Shown here in pieces: positions 1-9,279 of a stretch of 64,000 nucleotides of DNA (position 1 is the first letter of the stretch; each line of letters begins with the position of its first letter). Both the position numbers and the translations under genes were made by a program. Source of the stretch: Odontesthes bonariensis (taxonomy: Eukaryota > Chordata > Actinopteri > Atheriniformes > Atherinopsidae); the NCBI RefSeq assembly GCF_027942865.1, contig NC_134521.1, positions 1,603,501 through 1,667,500 on the forward strand. The letters are read 5' to 3'. Below the pieces are notes generated by a model. It made no database searches. It saw nothing but the letters and a program-made list of their open reading frames with translations, and was not told the origin of the DNA.

Positions 1-660
1 TCGGAAATGAGATCCTTCCCCAAGTGGAGGAGTTCAAGTATCTCGGGGTCTTGTTCACGAGTGAGGGACGAATGGACCAGGAGATTGACAGACGGATTGG
101 TGCGGCGTCTGCAGTGATGCGGGCTCTGCACCGGCCCGTCGTGGTGAAGAAGGAGCTGAGCCAGAAGGCGAAGCTCTCGATTTACCGGTCAATCTATGTT
201 CCTACCCTCACCTATGGTCACGAGCTGTGGGTAGTGACCGAAAGAACGAGATCGCGAATACAAGCGGCCGAAATGAGTTTCCTCCGCAGGGTGTCTGGGC
301 TCTCCCTTAGAGATAGGGTGAGAAGCTCGGTCATCCGGGAGGGGCTCGGAGTAGAACCGCTGCTCCTCCGCATCGAGAGGAGTCAGATGAGGTGGCTCGG
401 GCATCTGGTGAGAATGCCTCCTGGACGCCTCCCCGGTGAGGTGTTCCGGGCCCGTCCCACTGGGAGGAGGCCCCGGGGAAGACCCAGGACACGTTGGAGA
501 GACTATGTCTCTCGGCTGGCCTGGGAACGCCTCGGGGTCCCCCCAGAAGAGCTGGAGGAAGTGGCCGGGGACAGGGACGTCTGGGTCTCTTTGCTCAAGC
601 TGCTGCCCCCGCGACCCGATCCCCGGACCAGCGGAAGATAATGGATGGATGGATGGATGG
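1..660 (+). mobile_element. LINE 3' end, reverse-transcriptase C-terminal region (RTE/Rex3-like), truncated by window edge
   Basis: An open frame runs from base 3 to the stop at 641 and encodes the C-terminal part of a non-LTR retrotransposon polyprotein. It begins in the segment after the catalytic RT core (EEFKYLGVLFTSEG, DRRIGAASAVMRALH) and passes through the thumb-like region (YVPTLTYGHELWV) to a basic tail (GRRPRGRPRTRWRDYVSRL). The stop is followed at once by tandem ATGG copies (about 642-660), the short simple-repeat tail known for Rex3/RTE elements in fish. Upstream RT and endonuclease domains lie outside the window, so full length cannot be judged. The clade is inferred from the tail and protein style. 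The frame is intact, which suggests a fairly recent insertion. Confidence 0.8.
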
Positions 661-1080
661 ACTGAAAAATCAAAATGAATACAATGAATAAAGCTCAAAT
701 AAAATACCAAACAAGAACACGGAACAGAGACCAATGCACCAGTGCACTAACCAATGCAGTAAGAAATAATTAAATCAGAGCAAACACTAAGACACCAAAA
801 AAGGAAAACTACACAAACAAGTGGCACCTCTCTCCCCAGCCCGTTAGTCTCTGAGGAAGAGACAACATTCCTGGGCATAGCACATCTGACCCACAGATGG
901 GGGTGTTGCGAGCCGGTGATTTAGAGCAATTCAAATGCTTCAATAGAGCGGCACCAGATTTTTAAAGTCACCTGTCACGGAAAAGGGAAACCGGGACACC
1001 CCCCTGGAGCCAGGCCTGAGGGGGGAACTTTCTGGCGAGCACCTGGTGGCCTTGACTCCTGGGGCTCAGTCGGGCTGAGA
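661..1080. other. Non-coding stretch, nothing recognised
   Basis: AT-rich sequence follows the LINE tail, then a more GC-rich part from about 960. No coding frame, RNA gene or clear repeat structure was seen. Confidence 0.4.
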
Positions 1081-1081
1081 C

Positions 1082-1736
1082 TTAAGCTGGAGTTACAGTT
1101 GATGCGTCTGTTACGGCGGTGGCGGACCGTGACCGTCAAAATGACGTTTGAGGCCTGGCACTTCCCTTGAAAAGACGGCGCAGCGCGTTGTCGTTCACCA
1201 GTCGATTTTTGTAACTTGGCGGCGCCAACAACGACAGACCGGATGGACCGATGTGAGACCAGGCTCAGTCAGGAGGTGCGTTTGTACAGCACCTCTACGA
1301 AACTGCAGTGAAACAGCACAGGGAGCACGTAAACACCCAAAACTGGTGCACAGAGATGGTCAGAACTTTGGGGAAAGAGGGAGAGTTCTGTAAGAATGTG
1401 TGGAAGAAGCTACGGGACAGATACGTGAAAGCAAAGAAAAGGGCAGAGACTCCAAGTGGTGATGCCGGGGGCTTCTGACCTTCACCTCTATTAACTGAAT
1501 TAAAAAATTAAAATGATCCGAATACTGCATTAATGACTATTCCTGCTCTTGACAGCGGCATTGTTTTCTTCTCCACTTTCGTGGTTGTAGAGTAGCGGTA
1601 ACCTTCACCTAGCAGCGCCACCTCTGTGACGGAGAAAATTGCAACTACTGGCGCAACGACTTGCGCCACTATATATTACCGTGACGTCATCAACACCGCT
1701 CGCGCTAGCAGACGCGGCAACCATGCTAGAGCCTTA
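1082..1736 (+). mobile_element. PIF/Harbinger-like non-autonomous element, copy 1 (decayed MADF-like ORF)
   Basis: This is the first of two related elements (the other is at 8150-8853). Both start with TTAAGCTGGAGTTACAG or a variant and end in CCATGCTAGAGCCTTAA, which form short imperfect inverted ends bordered by TTA/TAA as expected for PIF/Harbinger. The interior, about 1255-1480, matches the MADF-like frame of the second copy (a run ending in VWKKLRDRYVKAKKRAE) but is broken by frameshifts. MADF/Myb-like DNA-binding proteins are the usual second gene of Harbinger transposons. No transposase is present, so the element could only have moved with help in trans. Confidence 0.6.
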
Positions 1737-1744
1737 AAGAATCC

Positions 1745-2865
1745 ACGTGGGCCCACAACTTGTTGGGAGGAAATTCGAGGTCAGGTGCCTTGTGAGCTGC
1801 AAAGGCGAGGGTCTGGACATGCCAATCCCAGGCATCGCAAACTCACTCTTTGAATGTGAAATGTCCCTTCAGGCTGGACTCTCATACGTTGGAGTGGCCC
1901 ATAGAGAGAGGTATCAAGTGGGTGCAGGAATACTGACAAGCCCCCTGCTGAGCCCCTCCATGTTGGAGTTCTTCTCATTGAGCTAGAGTCGCCTCACTGC
2001 CGTGCCAATGGCAGAAGGGAAGGTTATAACTGTCGTTTGTGCGTATGCACCAAACAGCAGCAAAGATTACTCGGCTTTCTTGGAGTCTCTGGGTGGCGTC
2101 CTGGAGGGTGTGCCACCTGGGGATTCCATCGTTCTTCTGGGGGACTTCAATGCCTACAGTGGCAATGATGGGGTGACCTGGAGAGGCATGATTGAGAGGA
2201 ACGGCCTCCCTAATCTGAATCCACCAGGAATAAAAGTACCAGGGGTGGACGCTAAAGGCTCTGGACATGGTGCGGCTATATTGGCTGACACACCTCTTCA
2301 ATGTCGCATGGAGATCTTTGACAAAACCATTGCATGTTATGCTTTGACGTTTGACTACAAATAAAGACTTCATTTTCACTTGAATTACTCCGGTCCGTTC
2401 TTGAGCTTCCAACTAAAAGAACCGAATCTAACAGACTCTACCAGGGCTGCCCCTTGGTCACCAGTCCTGTTTATGATTTTCAAGAACAGGATCTCAAGGT
2501 GTAGTTGTGGAGAAGAGCATCTGGTTTGTGAACCTGAGGGTTGGATTCTTCTTTTTGAAAAAAATACGTGGTTCTGTTGGGATCTTTAAGATGATACCTT
2601 CAGCATGCACTAAAGAGGTTTGCAGCTGAGTGTGACGTCACCGGGATGAAAGTCAGCTATTCCAAATCCGAGGCCATGGTTTTCCACCGGAAAAAGGTGG
2701 AATGTTCTCTCCAGGTTGGGGATGATTCTTTCTCGCAGACGGAGGAATTTAAGGATCTGGAGATCTTGTTCACTGTCTTGTTCACAGAAAATGACATTGC
2801 CAGTTTCCAGTACCAATATTAAGCTGGAGTAAGTCCTTGTCAGCCAAGATGGCGGCAAGGTCCCG
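1745..2865 (+). pseudogene. Internally deleted LINE copy (endonuclease plus RT fragments) of the same family as 1-660
   Basis: The frame 2002-2364 carries an APE-type endonuclease segment with the motifs [10 protein letters not shown] and [12 protein letters not shown], whose D-x-N is part of the APE active site. About 240 bp further on, 2600-2790 reads as the RT segment containing VTGMKVSYSKSEAMVFHRKK and then EEFKDLEILFT, which is the counterpart of EEFKYLGVLFT at the start of the window. The RT catalytic core between the two is missing, so this copy is internally deleted and dead. Frames change between blocks. Family membership is inferred from the shared EEFK-x-L-x-x-LFT stretch. Confidence 0.7.
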
Positions 2866-2869
2866 TAGA

Positions 2870-3190
2870 AGGTGAGTGTAGGCTAATTACTTGATGTTGT
2901 TGGAGTGGACAGGAGGGATACATAAATAGAGGTATTAGAGGAAACTGAATAAAATAAATCGAATAGATAGAAGAAAATAAATAAAGACAAGAAACAAATA
3001 AATAGAGAAATTAGAAGAAATGGAATAATTTGATATGTAACATATATAAATATAAAAACATTAATTTTCCCAACTATTATATTCAATTCTATAATGCGGG
3101 GTAAAGAAAGTTACAGTCAAGGTGTTTTAAAAGAGGTTACACAAAACTTTGCATCCCGGCCTCTTACTACCAACACATCTCTTGTTTGTG
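2870..3190. other. AT-rich intergenic sequence
   Basis: A/T-dominated sequence with ATAAATA-like runs. No coding or RNA gene was seen. Homology with the 5' flank of the second receptor gene begins at about 3195. Confidence 0.4.
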
Positions 3191-3435
3191 CTGAGGAGTG
3201 ATCTCACAGGAATTGTGTTTGTGTGGACAGAGCACATAAAAACTATGTGAAGGGAAGGGAAACCATGCAGAGCAGCTCTGGCCACAAGACTGTAAGAGAG
3301 GTTTTTAGGTGGGTTTGACTTGATAATATGAACTCTGTAACCACCTCTGCTCTTAAGGTGAAAAGCTGCTGTTAAAAAGTACTTATCGTGTTTATGTTGC
3401 ATTTGAAATTCTGATGTATTTATTGTTAGTTTAAT

Positions 3436-4410
3436 ATGTCCTTTATTGATCAAACTCAGACCAACACCACCGTTGAAATTCAGTATCTGGAGCTACTGGG
3501 GATTGTGTTAATTTCCACTGTAACAACACTACTATGCTGTGTGTTTCTCTTCATTAATGGGACCATGTTGTTCACTTTGAGGAGTAAACCAGTGTTTCGG
3601 GAGACCTCTCGTTATATTCTTCTGTATAACCTTCTTTTTGCAGACACTGTGCAGTTGGCATACAGTCAGGCTATGTTTCTACTGTCTGCCTGCAGAGTAA
3701 CACTACTGTATCCTGTATGTGCTGCTATTACAGCATTCAACATTCTGTCCCACATAACCTCACCTCTCACACTGGTGGTGATGTGTATGGAGAGATATGT
3801 AGCCGTGTGCTATCCACTAAGGCACGCTGCCATTGTTACAATCAGAAACACAGGGTTGACAATTTGTGTAATTTGGTCGTTCAGTTCTCTAAATGCTGTC
3901 TCTCAGTTAAGCCTAATGTTAAATGTTCGCTTCAAAAACTTGCAGATGAAAGACTTTTGTGGCAAAGAAAGTGTCTTCCTTGATCCAAGATCTAATCTTT
4001 ATGACAAGGCATCCACTTATTCTCTGTTTGCATTAGCAGGTGTCACCGTCACTTTCTCCTATTTTGGTATCATTGTAGCAGCCAGGTCGGCTTCCACAGA
4101 CAAAGCTTCAGCCAAGAAGGCCCTTAAAACACTGCTGCTGCATCTGTTGCAGCTGGGCCTCACCATGTCCTCAACTGTACACAGCACACTGCTAAAAGCT
4201 GTGTACTCACATCTTGACCGGGTTTTAGCTGTCAGGATCCAAATTCTTATTTATATTTGTCTCATTATCCTACCTAAATGTCTGAGTTCCCTCATCTATG
4301 GTCTAAGAGACCAGACTATCAGACCTGTCCTCATGCTCACTCTCAGCTGTCGGTGCAGACGCTTTTCTATAATCTCTGTCGTCCCAGCTGACACTAAAAA
4401 CAGAACATAA
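3436..4410 (+). CDS. Odorant receptor 131-2-like (fish class A GPCR), copy 1
   Basis: A single-exon frame of 324 residues encodes a seven-transmembrane odorant receptor of the fish 131-2 class, expected in the plasma membrane or cilia of olfactory neurons and coupled to a G protein. The N-terminal tail has an N-glycosylation sequon (N10-T-T). TM1 covers about 20-45. The end of TM3 reads MERYVAVCYPLRHAA (from residue 118), replacing the usual DRY with ERY. C94 and C175 can form the TM3-loop disulphide. A basic stretch with KASAKKALKTLL precedes TM6. TM7 ends in PKCLSSLIYG (280-289) instead of the classical NPxxY, followed by LRDQTIRPVLM. The start follows an A/T-rich leader and aligns with copy 2. 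The ligand is unknown. Confidence 0.93.
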   Translation: MSFIDQTQTNTTVEIQYLELLGIVLISTVTTLLCCVFLFINGTMLFTLRSKPVFRETSRYILLYNLLFADTVQLAYSQAMFLLSACRVTLLYPVCAAITAFNILSHITSPLTLVVMCMERYVAVCYPLRHAAIVTIRNTGLTICVIWSFSSLNAVSQLSLMLNVRFKNLQMKDFCGKESVFLDPRSNLYDKASTYSLFALAGVTVTFSYFGIIVAARSASTDKASAKKALKTLLLHLLQLGLTMSSTVHSTLLKAVYSHLDRVLAVRIQILIYICLIILPKCLSSLIYGLRDQTIRPVLMLTLSCRCRRFSIISVVPADTKNRT

Positions 4411-4519
4411 CAATTCATTGCTCCGATTTCCCAACAAATTTATTCAACTTCAGTCTTCAACAGAACACATTGAAATCAGATCTGGAGATCATGCATTAAC
4501 TGTTGTGTGAACACTAATG

Positions 4520-4800
4520 TATAGATAGAGCCTTTTCCGCTGCTGGTCCTAAACTGTGGAACGACCTTCCATTTCACATTAGACAAGCCCCTTACTGTCC
4601 ATTTTTAAAACTCGTCTTAAAACCCATTTTTATTCCCTGGCTTTTAACCCAGCATGAGACTCTGTTTCTGTTATTGTTTTAATATTGTTTTTACATTGTT
4701 CTTATGTTTTATGCCTTATATTCTGTGTTGTTATTCATGTACAGCACTTTGTTTCATCCACGGCTGTCTTAAAGGGCTTTATAAATAAAGTTGAGTTGAG
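4520..4800 (+). mobile_element. 5'-truncated LINE 3' end (L2/Rex1-like)
   Basis: The translation reads in pieces as a LINE C-terminus (AAGPKLWNDLPFHIRQA, then LKPIFIPWLL). It ends with a stretch in TTAAAGGGCTTTATAAATAA followed by AGTTGAG, the usual fish LINE 3' end that forms the GGGCTTTATAAATAAA tail. It is inserted in the 3' flank of odorant receptor copy 1 and is absent from copy 2, so it arrived after the duplication. Confidence 0.6.
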
Positions 4801-5249
4801 TAAAACATCAAATAAATCTGTGAATCACAGCATTATACTTTCGCCTCCTGTAATGTGTAGTCTAGTTAAACAAAGATTAAAGAAGCAAATACTTAGAAAA
4901 TAGTTCAATTTCAATAATCAGAAGGGACTCTAATACCAAACAAAATATGACATAAGATCTGGCTTCTCGTCTGTGTCTTATTTCTTGATAGTTAAGTAGA
5001 CGTACTAACTATGTTTTAACTCATAAAAACAGTGGAGGGAAGTGTTTTTTTATTTAGTTATTATTTATTTCAGTATGTGTCGGTATATGCCTTTTTTCTC
5101 TGTAGATGACTATATCTCACTTTTATCAAATTATTTTGTTCCATATACAATATTCTGATTTAATGTGTACAGGACTCTAAACTTTGCATTTATAGAAAGC
5201 AACACTTTTAAATTTACATTTGAGACGTACATGAATATGAATGATTTCC

Positions 5250-6400
5250 TCAGATTATTAATCCCCGGGAGGGGGGGGGGGTTATGTCAATCATGTACTG
5301 TATACCAGTATAATATAAATAGTGTACTGTATAATATATAACAGTATAATCATGTATAGTAGTAGTATAGCAACAAGTTTGATGCCAGCAAAAACTAATA
5401 TTGGACAGACACAGTACAGTCTGCACAATTGTTTCAGAAGGATGAGTCTAAAAGTCTGATGACCACAGACAGTATTGATTTCCTGTGGCGCTCTGTGGTG
5501 CACTTTGGCTGAATCAGTCTTTAGCTGAAGGTGCTCCTGTGGCTGACCAGCACATCATGGAGCAGATGGGAGCCATTGTCTAGGATGCTGCTTAACTTTG
5601 CCAGCATCCTTCTCTCTGACACCACCTCCAGGGAATCAAACTCCAGCCCCACAACATCACTGGCCCTCCGGATCAGTCTGTTGAGCCTGTTGGCGTCAGT
5701 CACCCTCAAAATGCTGCCCGAGCATGCAATACCATAGAAGACAGCACTGGCTACCACAGACTCGTAGAATATCCTCAACAAAGTCTGGGAGATGTTGAAC
5801 GATGTCCGTCGCTTCAGGAAATAGAGGCGACTCTGGCCCTGTCTGTAGAAGGCATCGGTGTTCTTAGCCCAATCCTGCACGATGTCCACACTGGCCCCCT
5901 GACGATAACTGGTGCCTTGGTCCTCCTCAGGTCCACAATCAGCTCCTTTGCCACATTGAGCTACAGGTGGTTAAACTCACACCAAGTGATAAAGTAGTCG
6001 TCGGCCGTCCTATACTCATCCTCATCATGTTTGCTGATACATCCATCTATTGCAGAGTCAGAGATTTTCTGAAGATGGTAGGTCTCTGGGCAATAGTTGA
6101 AGTCTGTGGTGTAGAGGAATGGCAAAAGATTGGTCCCTTGTGGAGCCCCAGTATTGCTGACCAATCTATCCGACACACAGTGTTTCAGTCACACATACTG
6201 TGCTCTGCGCATCAGGTAGTCCACAATCCAGGACACCAGCGAGGCATCCACTTGCATCACTGTCAACTTGTCACCTAATAGAGCCGGATGGATGGTGCTG
6301 AATGCACTGGAGAAGTCAACGAAGGTGACCTTCACAGTACTCGGTGGCTTGTCCAGATGAGCGTAGATCCAGTTGAGCAGGAAGATTACTGCTATTTTTA
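5250..6400 (-). pseudogene. Jockey/L2-type LINE, 5'-truncated and decayed, minus strand
   Basis: On the minus strand the pieces run in order. 6400-6189 reads FLLNWIYAHLDKP then VDFSSAFSTIHPALLGDKL, the conserved RT block with the F-D/S-S-A-F motif. 6176-5961 includes SNTGAPQGTNLLPFLYTTDF and has a damaged catalytic segment. 5889-5521 reads DWAKNTDAFYRQGQSRLYFL to RRMLAKLSSILDNGSHLLHDVL. The tail near 5260-5275 is GGGATTAATAA, typical for this LINE group. Stops and frameshifts separate the blocks. The 5' part is cut by a MITE fragment at about 6400. Confidence 0.8.
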
Positions 6401-6776
6401 CCTCCCTTCGTATCACTGCGTTCAGCCACCTAGCGATAGCCGCGCCTGTTATGGTGTTTGCTGCTCGGAGGCAGGGGACTGCTCGGTCTGCACTTCGGTC
6501 TGCTCGGTCTACACAGCAAGCAGTGATACGAAGGGAGAGAGAAATAGGGCCAAGCGATTGTGATGCAAATCTATTACTCTTTTGAACGCATATTGTTTTG
6601 AGAAGCAAAACGCTTTATTTTCGGGACCCTAGCCAACTAGCTGGACTACCTTCGTCAACGCCAAAACGAGGCTGGAACTCTGCTCACAGGACGCAGCAAG
6701 AAGATCTTCATAAATGATGTTGCTGATATGGGATGTCACACAGCTTCATGTCAAAAGAGGCAAACTGTCCCTTTAA
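6400..6776 (+). mobile_element. Partial TTAA-type MITE (same family as 12471-13054)
   Basis: The right end reads GTCAAAAGAGGCAAACTGTC then CCTTTAA, matching the right end of the complete copy at 12471-13054. The interior shares TTCAGCCACCTAGCGATAGC and the GAGGCTGGAACTCTGCTCAC block. The left terminal repeat is missing. A nested inverted repeat (TTCGTATCACTGC near 6407, GCAGTGATACGAA near 6518) forms a possible internal hairpin. Confidence 0.65.
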
Positions 6777-6779
6777 TTA

Positions 6780-7249
6780 CCGGGACAAATGAAGCTTCTC
6801 CATCTTGTCAGATAGGTCTGTTACATTAGATACACGCCTAAAAACAACACACCCACACAAGTTGTTTATCACATCCTAAGAACATGACGTGGACATTGGT
6901 TGGCCTGGTCATGTCACTAATAACTGGCCAATTACGTTCAGTCGCGAGGGAGTCCAATCTCCATATGGGGCAGACCCAGCCCAAGAAGATAAGTGTGAAG
7001 AAGATAAATATGAACTATTTCCAGAGATCAGGGCTTGTTCTGACGGAGGCCCTGCGAGGGCTCTGTCACTCCGAGTCCAGCGCTAAAATACTTTACCCGT
7101 GACCAAAATATATACTTCATCTGTGAACTGAAGATTTCTCCAGTTTGTTCTTGGGCTTCCAATGAAAGAATTGGGCTACCACATATATGAATGAAATTAA
7201 ATGACAAATGAAAGTGAAATGAAAAAAAATACTCTATTTAAAACATAAT
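6780..7249. other. Non-coding stretch, nothing recognised
   Basis: No conserved frame or RNA gene was seen. Short open frames around 6884-7102 have no recognisable domain. Confidence 0.35.
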
Positions 7250-7960
7250 GCTGCAGTGTTGAATTCCTCTTTGTAAAATCAGCTCCAGGGTCTCCAGAGC
7301 AGTCCCCAGCACATAACCAACCTTTTTTATCAGGTTGTTGAGTTTCTTTGAGTTTCAGGCTCTGTTGGTGCTGCCCCATAAAAGGCTGCAAAGCAGATTG
7401 CATACCCCACAAGACTTATAGGAGATATGAAACTTCCATCTTCTTGCAGACATGAATTACCTTAGTTTTGTTAATAAGTACAGTCTGTTCTGCCTGTTTC
7501 ATCTAAATCAGTCAGTAAAGCAAGTAGATGATGGCATATTGAACCCCAGGATGATAAGCAAACTGTAGTGAGTCATGAAAAGTGTTCACTTGCTTACTGA
7601 GGTGAGCCAATGACTCACCAGGACTTTCACGATATGGGATGTTAGGGTAACTGGTCTGTAGTCACAGAGGGCAGATGGATGATATTTTTTAGGAACTGGA
7701 ACAAGGAGTCATGTCTTCCACAACACTTGAACTTTCTCCTTACTCATAATAAAGCTTGAATATATTCTGTAAAATCCTACATAGCTTTTCCGCTCAAGCT
7801 TTTAAGACCCTAGGACGGACACTATCTAGACCTGCAGCATTGTTCCAGTTTAGTCTTTCCAACTGCTTCTTTACCTAATGGCTGGAGACACACAGGCAGA
7901 AGGGGGAGACAGAGGCGCTCTTAGTGTATCCTGATGCAGGCAGAGATGTTGGTGAGGGTG
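7250..7960 (-). pseudogene. Heavily decayed minus-strand LINE reverse-transcriptase relic
   Basis: No long frame survives. The nucleotide sequence resembles the reverse complement of fish LINE RT. Examples are the GTTGAGTTTCTTTGAGTTTC segment, AGTACAGTCTGTTCTGCC, and GATGTTAGGGTAACTGGTCT followed by GTAGTCA, in the order expected for such an element read backwards. Divergence is high, so this is an old copy. Identification rests on pattern memory only. Confidence 0.4.
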
Positions 7961-8149
7961 TATTAAGATCCATGACTGAGGTGGATGGTGACATTATGGA
8001 GATGTGATGGGGAAGGTGTGAGTACAGGTAGGGTGTGAGGTCTATGTAGCTGCAGGTAGATGAGGAGTATCCTAAGTGTTATAAACAGAGCAGCGTGAAA
8101 AACACGTTCAGTTCATTCTGTGATTCCATCAGTCTGATCCTCCTTCACC

Positions 8150-8853
8150 TTAAAGCTGGAGTTACAGTTGATGCGTAGCTCACGGTGCAGCCGACCCGTG
8201 ATGTCAAAATGGCGTTTCAGGCCTGGCGCTTGCCTTGAAAAGACGGCGCAGTGCGTTGTCGTGCACCAGTCAATTTTTGTAACTTGGCTACGCCGAGAAC
8301 GACAAACTGGATGGACCGATTGAGACCGGCTCAGTCAGGAGGTGTGTTTGTACAGCACCTGTACGAAACTGCAGCGAAACAGCACAGGGACCACGTAAAC
8401 TCCCAAAACTGGTGCACAGAGATTGGCAGAACTTTGGGGAAAGAGGGAGAGTTCTGTAAGAATGTGTGGAAGAAGCTACGGGACAGATACGTGAAGGCAA
8501 AGAAGAGGGCAGAGACTCCAAATGGTGATGCCGGGAGCTTCAGACCTTCACCTCTTTTCAGTGAATTGTCTTGGCTCACAAACTTCGTGAAACACAGAAA
8601 CACACAAAGCATTTCCTCTCCCAAATACTGCAGCAGCATCATTGATGACAGTGTTCCTGCTCTTCATTGTTTTCTTCTCCACTTTCGTGGTTGTATTGTA
8701 GCGTAACCTTCACGTAGCAGCGACACCTCTGTGACGGAGAAAATTGCAACTACTGCCGCATCGACTTGCGCCACTATATATAGCCGGCACGAAATCGTGA
8801 CGTCATCAACACCGCTCGCGCTAGCAGACGCAGCAACCATGCTAGAGCCTTAA
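8150..8853 (+). mobile_element. PIF/Harbinger-like non-autonomous element, copy 2, with MADF-like ORF
   Basis: The ends TTAAAGCTGGAGTTACAG and CCATGCTAGAGCCTTAA match copy 1 (1082-1736). The frame 8251-8706 is open for 151 codons. From about 8320 it reads as a MADF/Myb-SANT-like helix set: VFVQHLYETAAKQHRDHVNS, then WCTEIGRTLG and FCKNVWKKLRDRYVKAKKR, and then a short tail. MADF proteins bind DNA and serve as the accessory protein of Harbinger transposons; some have been domesticated as host factors. The frame is shorter than a full accessory protein and its 5' end is non-homologous leader, so it is probably a remnant. No transposase was seen. Confidence 0.65.
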
Positions 8854-9054
8854 GTCCTGTGTTTGTTTTCATACGTTGAGGTCAAGTCTGTTGAGCCATC
8901 AAAGAAGGCCGCTGGGAGTGTGGCCATCCAGTGGACAGAGAAGTCAAGAAGGGTGGTTTGACCGCAGAGACAGCATCTGGCAACCAAGCTGTAATAACCT
9001 GCCCAATTGTCGGCAAAGGCCTACCGTGCACTACACAACACTACTGACAAGTGA

Positions 9055-9276
9055 TGTAAAGGGTCTCATCTTGTACAGCACCTTTCTGGTCGAGCTGACC
9101 ACTCAAAGCTACATGCACCCATTCACTCACACAGGCTACAGATTGATACACAGGTGGATGTATTGCAGCATAGTGTGTTGATCACCATGGACACTTTGAC
9201 CACAAAATCTAGGAGTTGAACCACCAAACTTCTGATTGGCAGACGACTGCTCTTCCTCCTGAGCTATGGCCGCCCC
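9055..9276 (-). mobile_element. tRNA-derived SINE, minus strand
   Basis: Read on the minus strand, the element starts GGGGCGGCCATAGCTCAGGA at about 9276. It has a pol III box A-like TAGCTCAGGAGG (9266-9255) and a box B-like GGTTCAACTCC (9222-9212). The tRNA-unrelated body follows, with GTGAATGGGTGCATGTAGCT (about 9130-9108). This layout matches a common teleost tRNA-derived SINE. It lies just upstream of odorant receptor copy 2. Confidence 0.65.
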
Positions 9277-9279
9277 AAG

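Larger units (their letters stand above)
3195..5240 (+). repeat. Odorant receptor tandem duplication unit, copy 1
   Basis: Homology with the second receptor locus extends beyond the coding frame. The 5' flank from about 3195 shares the GGTGGGTTTGACTT block and the leader before the ATG with about 9280-9527. The 3' flank shares ACATAAGATCTGGCTTCTC (4941 on) with the equivalent at about 10796, and the stretch around 5225 with about 10975. The duplicated unit is therefore about 2 kb. Its 3' edge in copy 1 coincides with a minus-strand LINE insertion. Confidence 0.7.

Noticed and set aside
5966-6278. Plus-strand frame of 103 codons
   Set aside because: Shadow of the minus-strand LINE reverse transcriptase.
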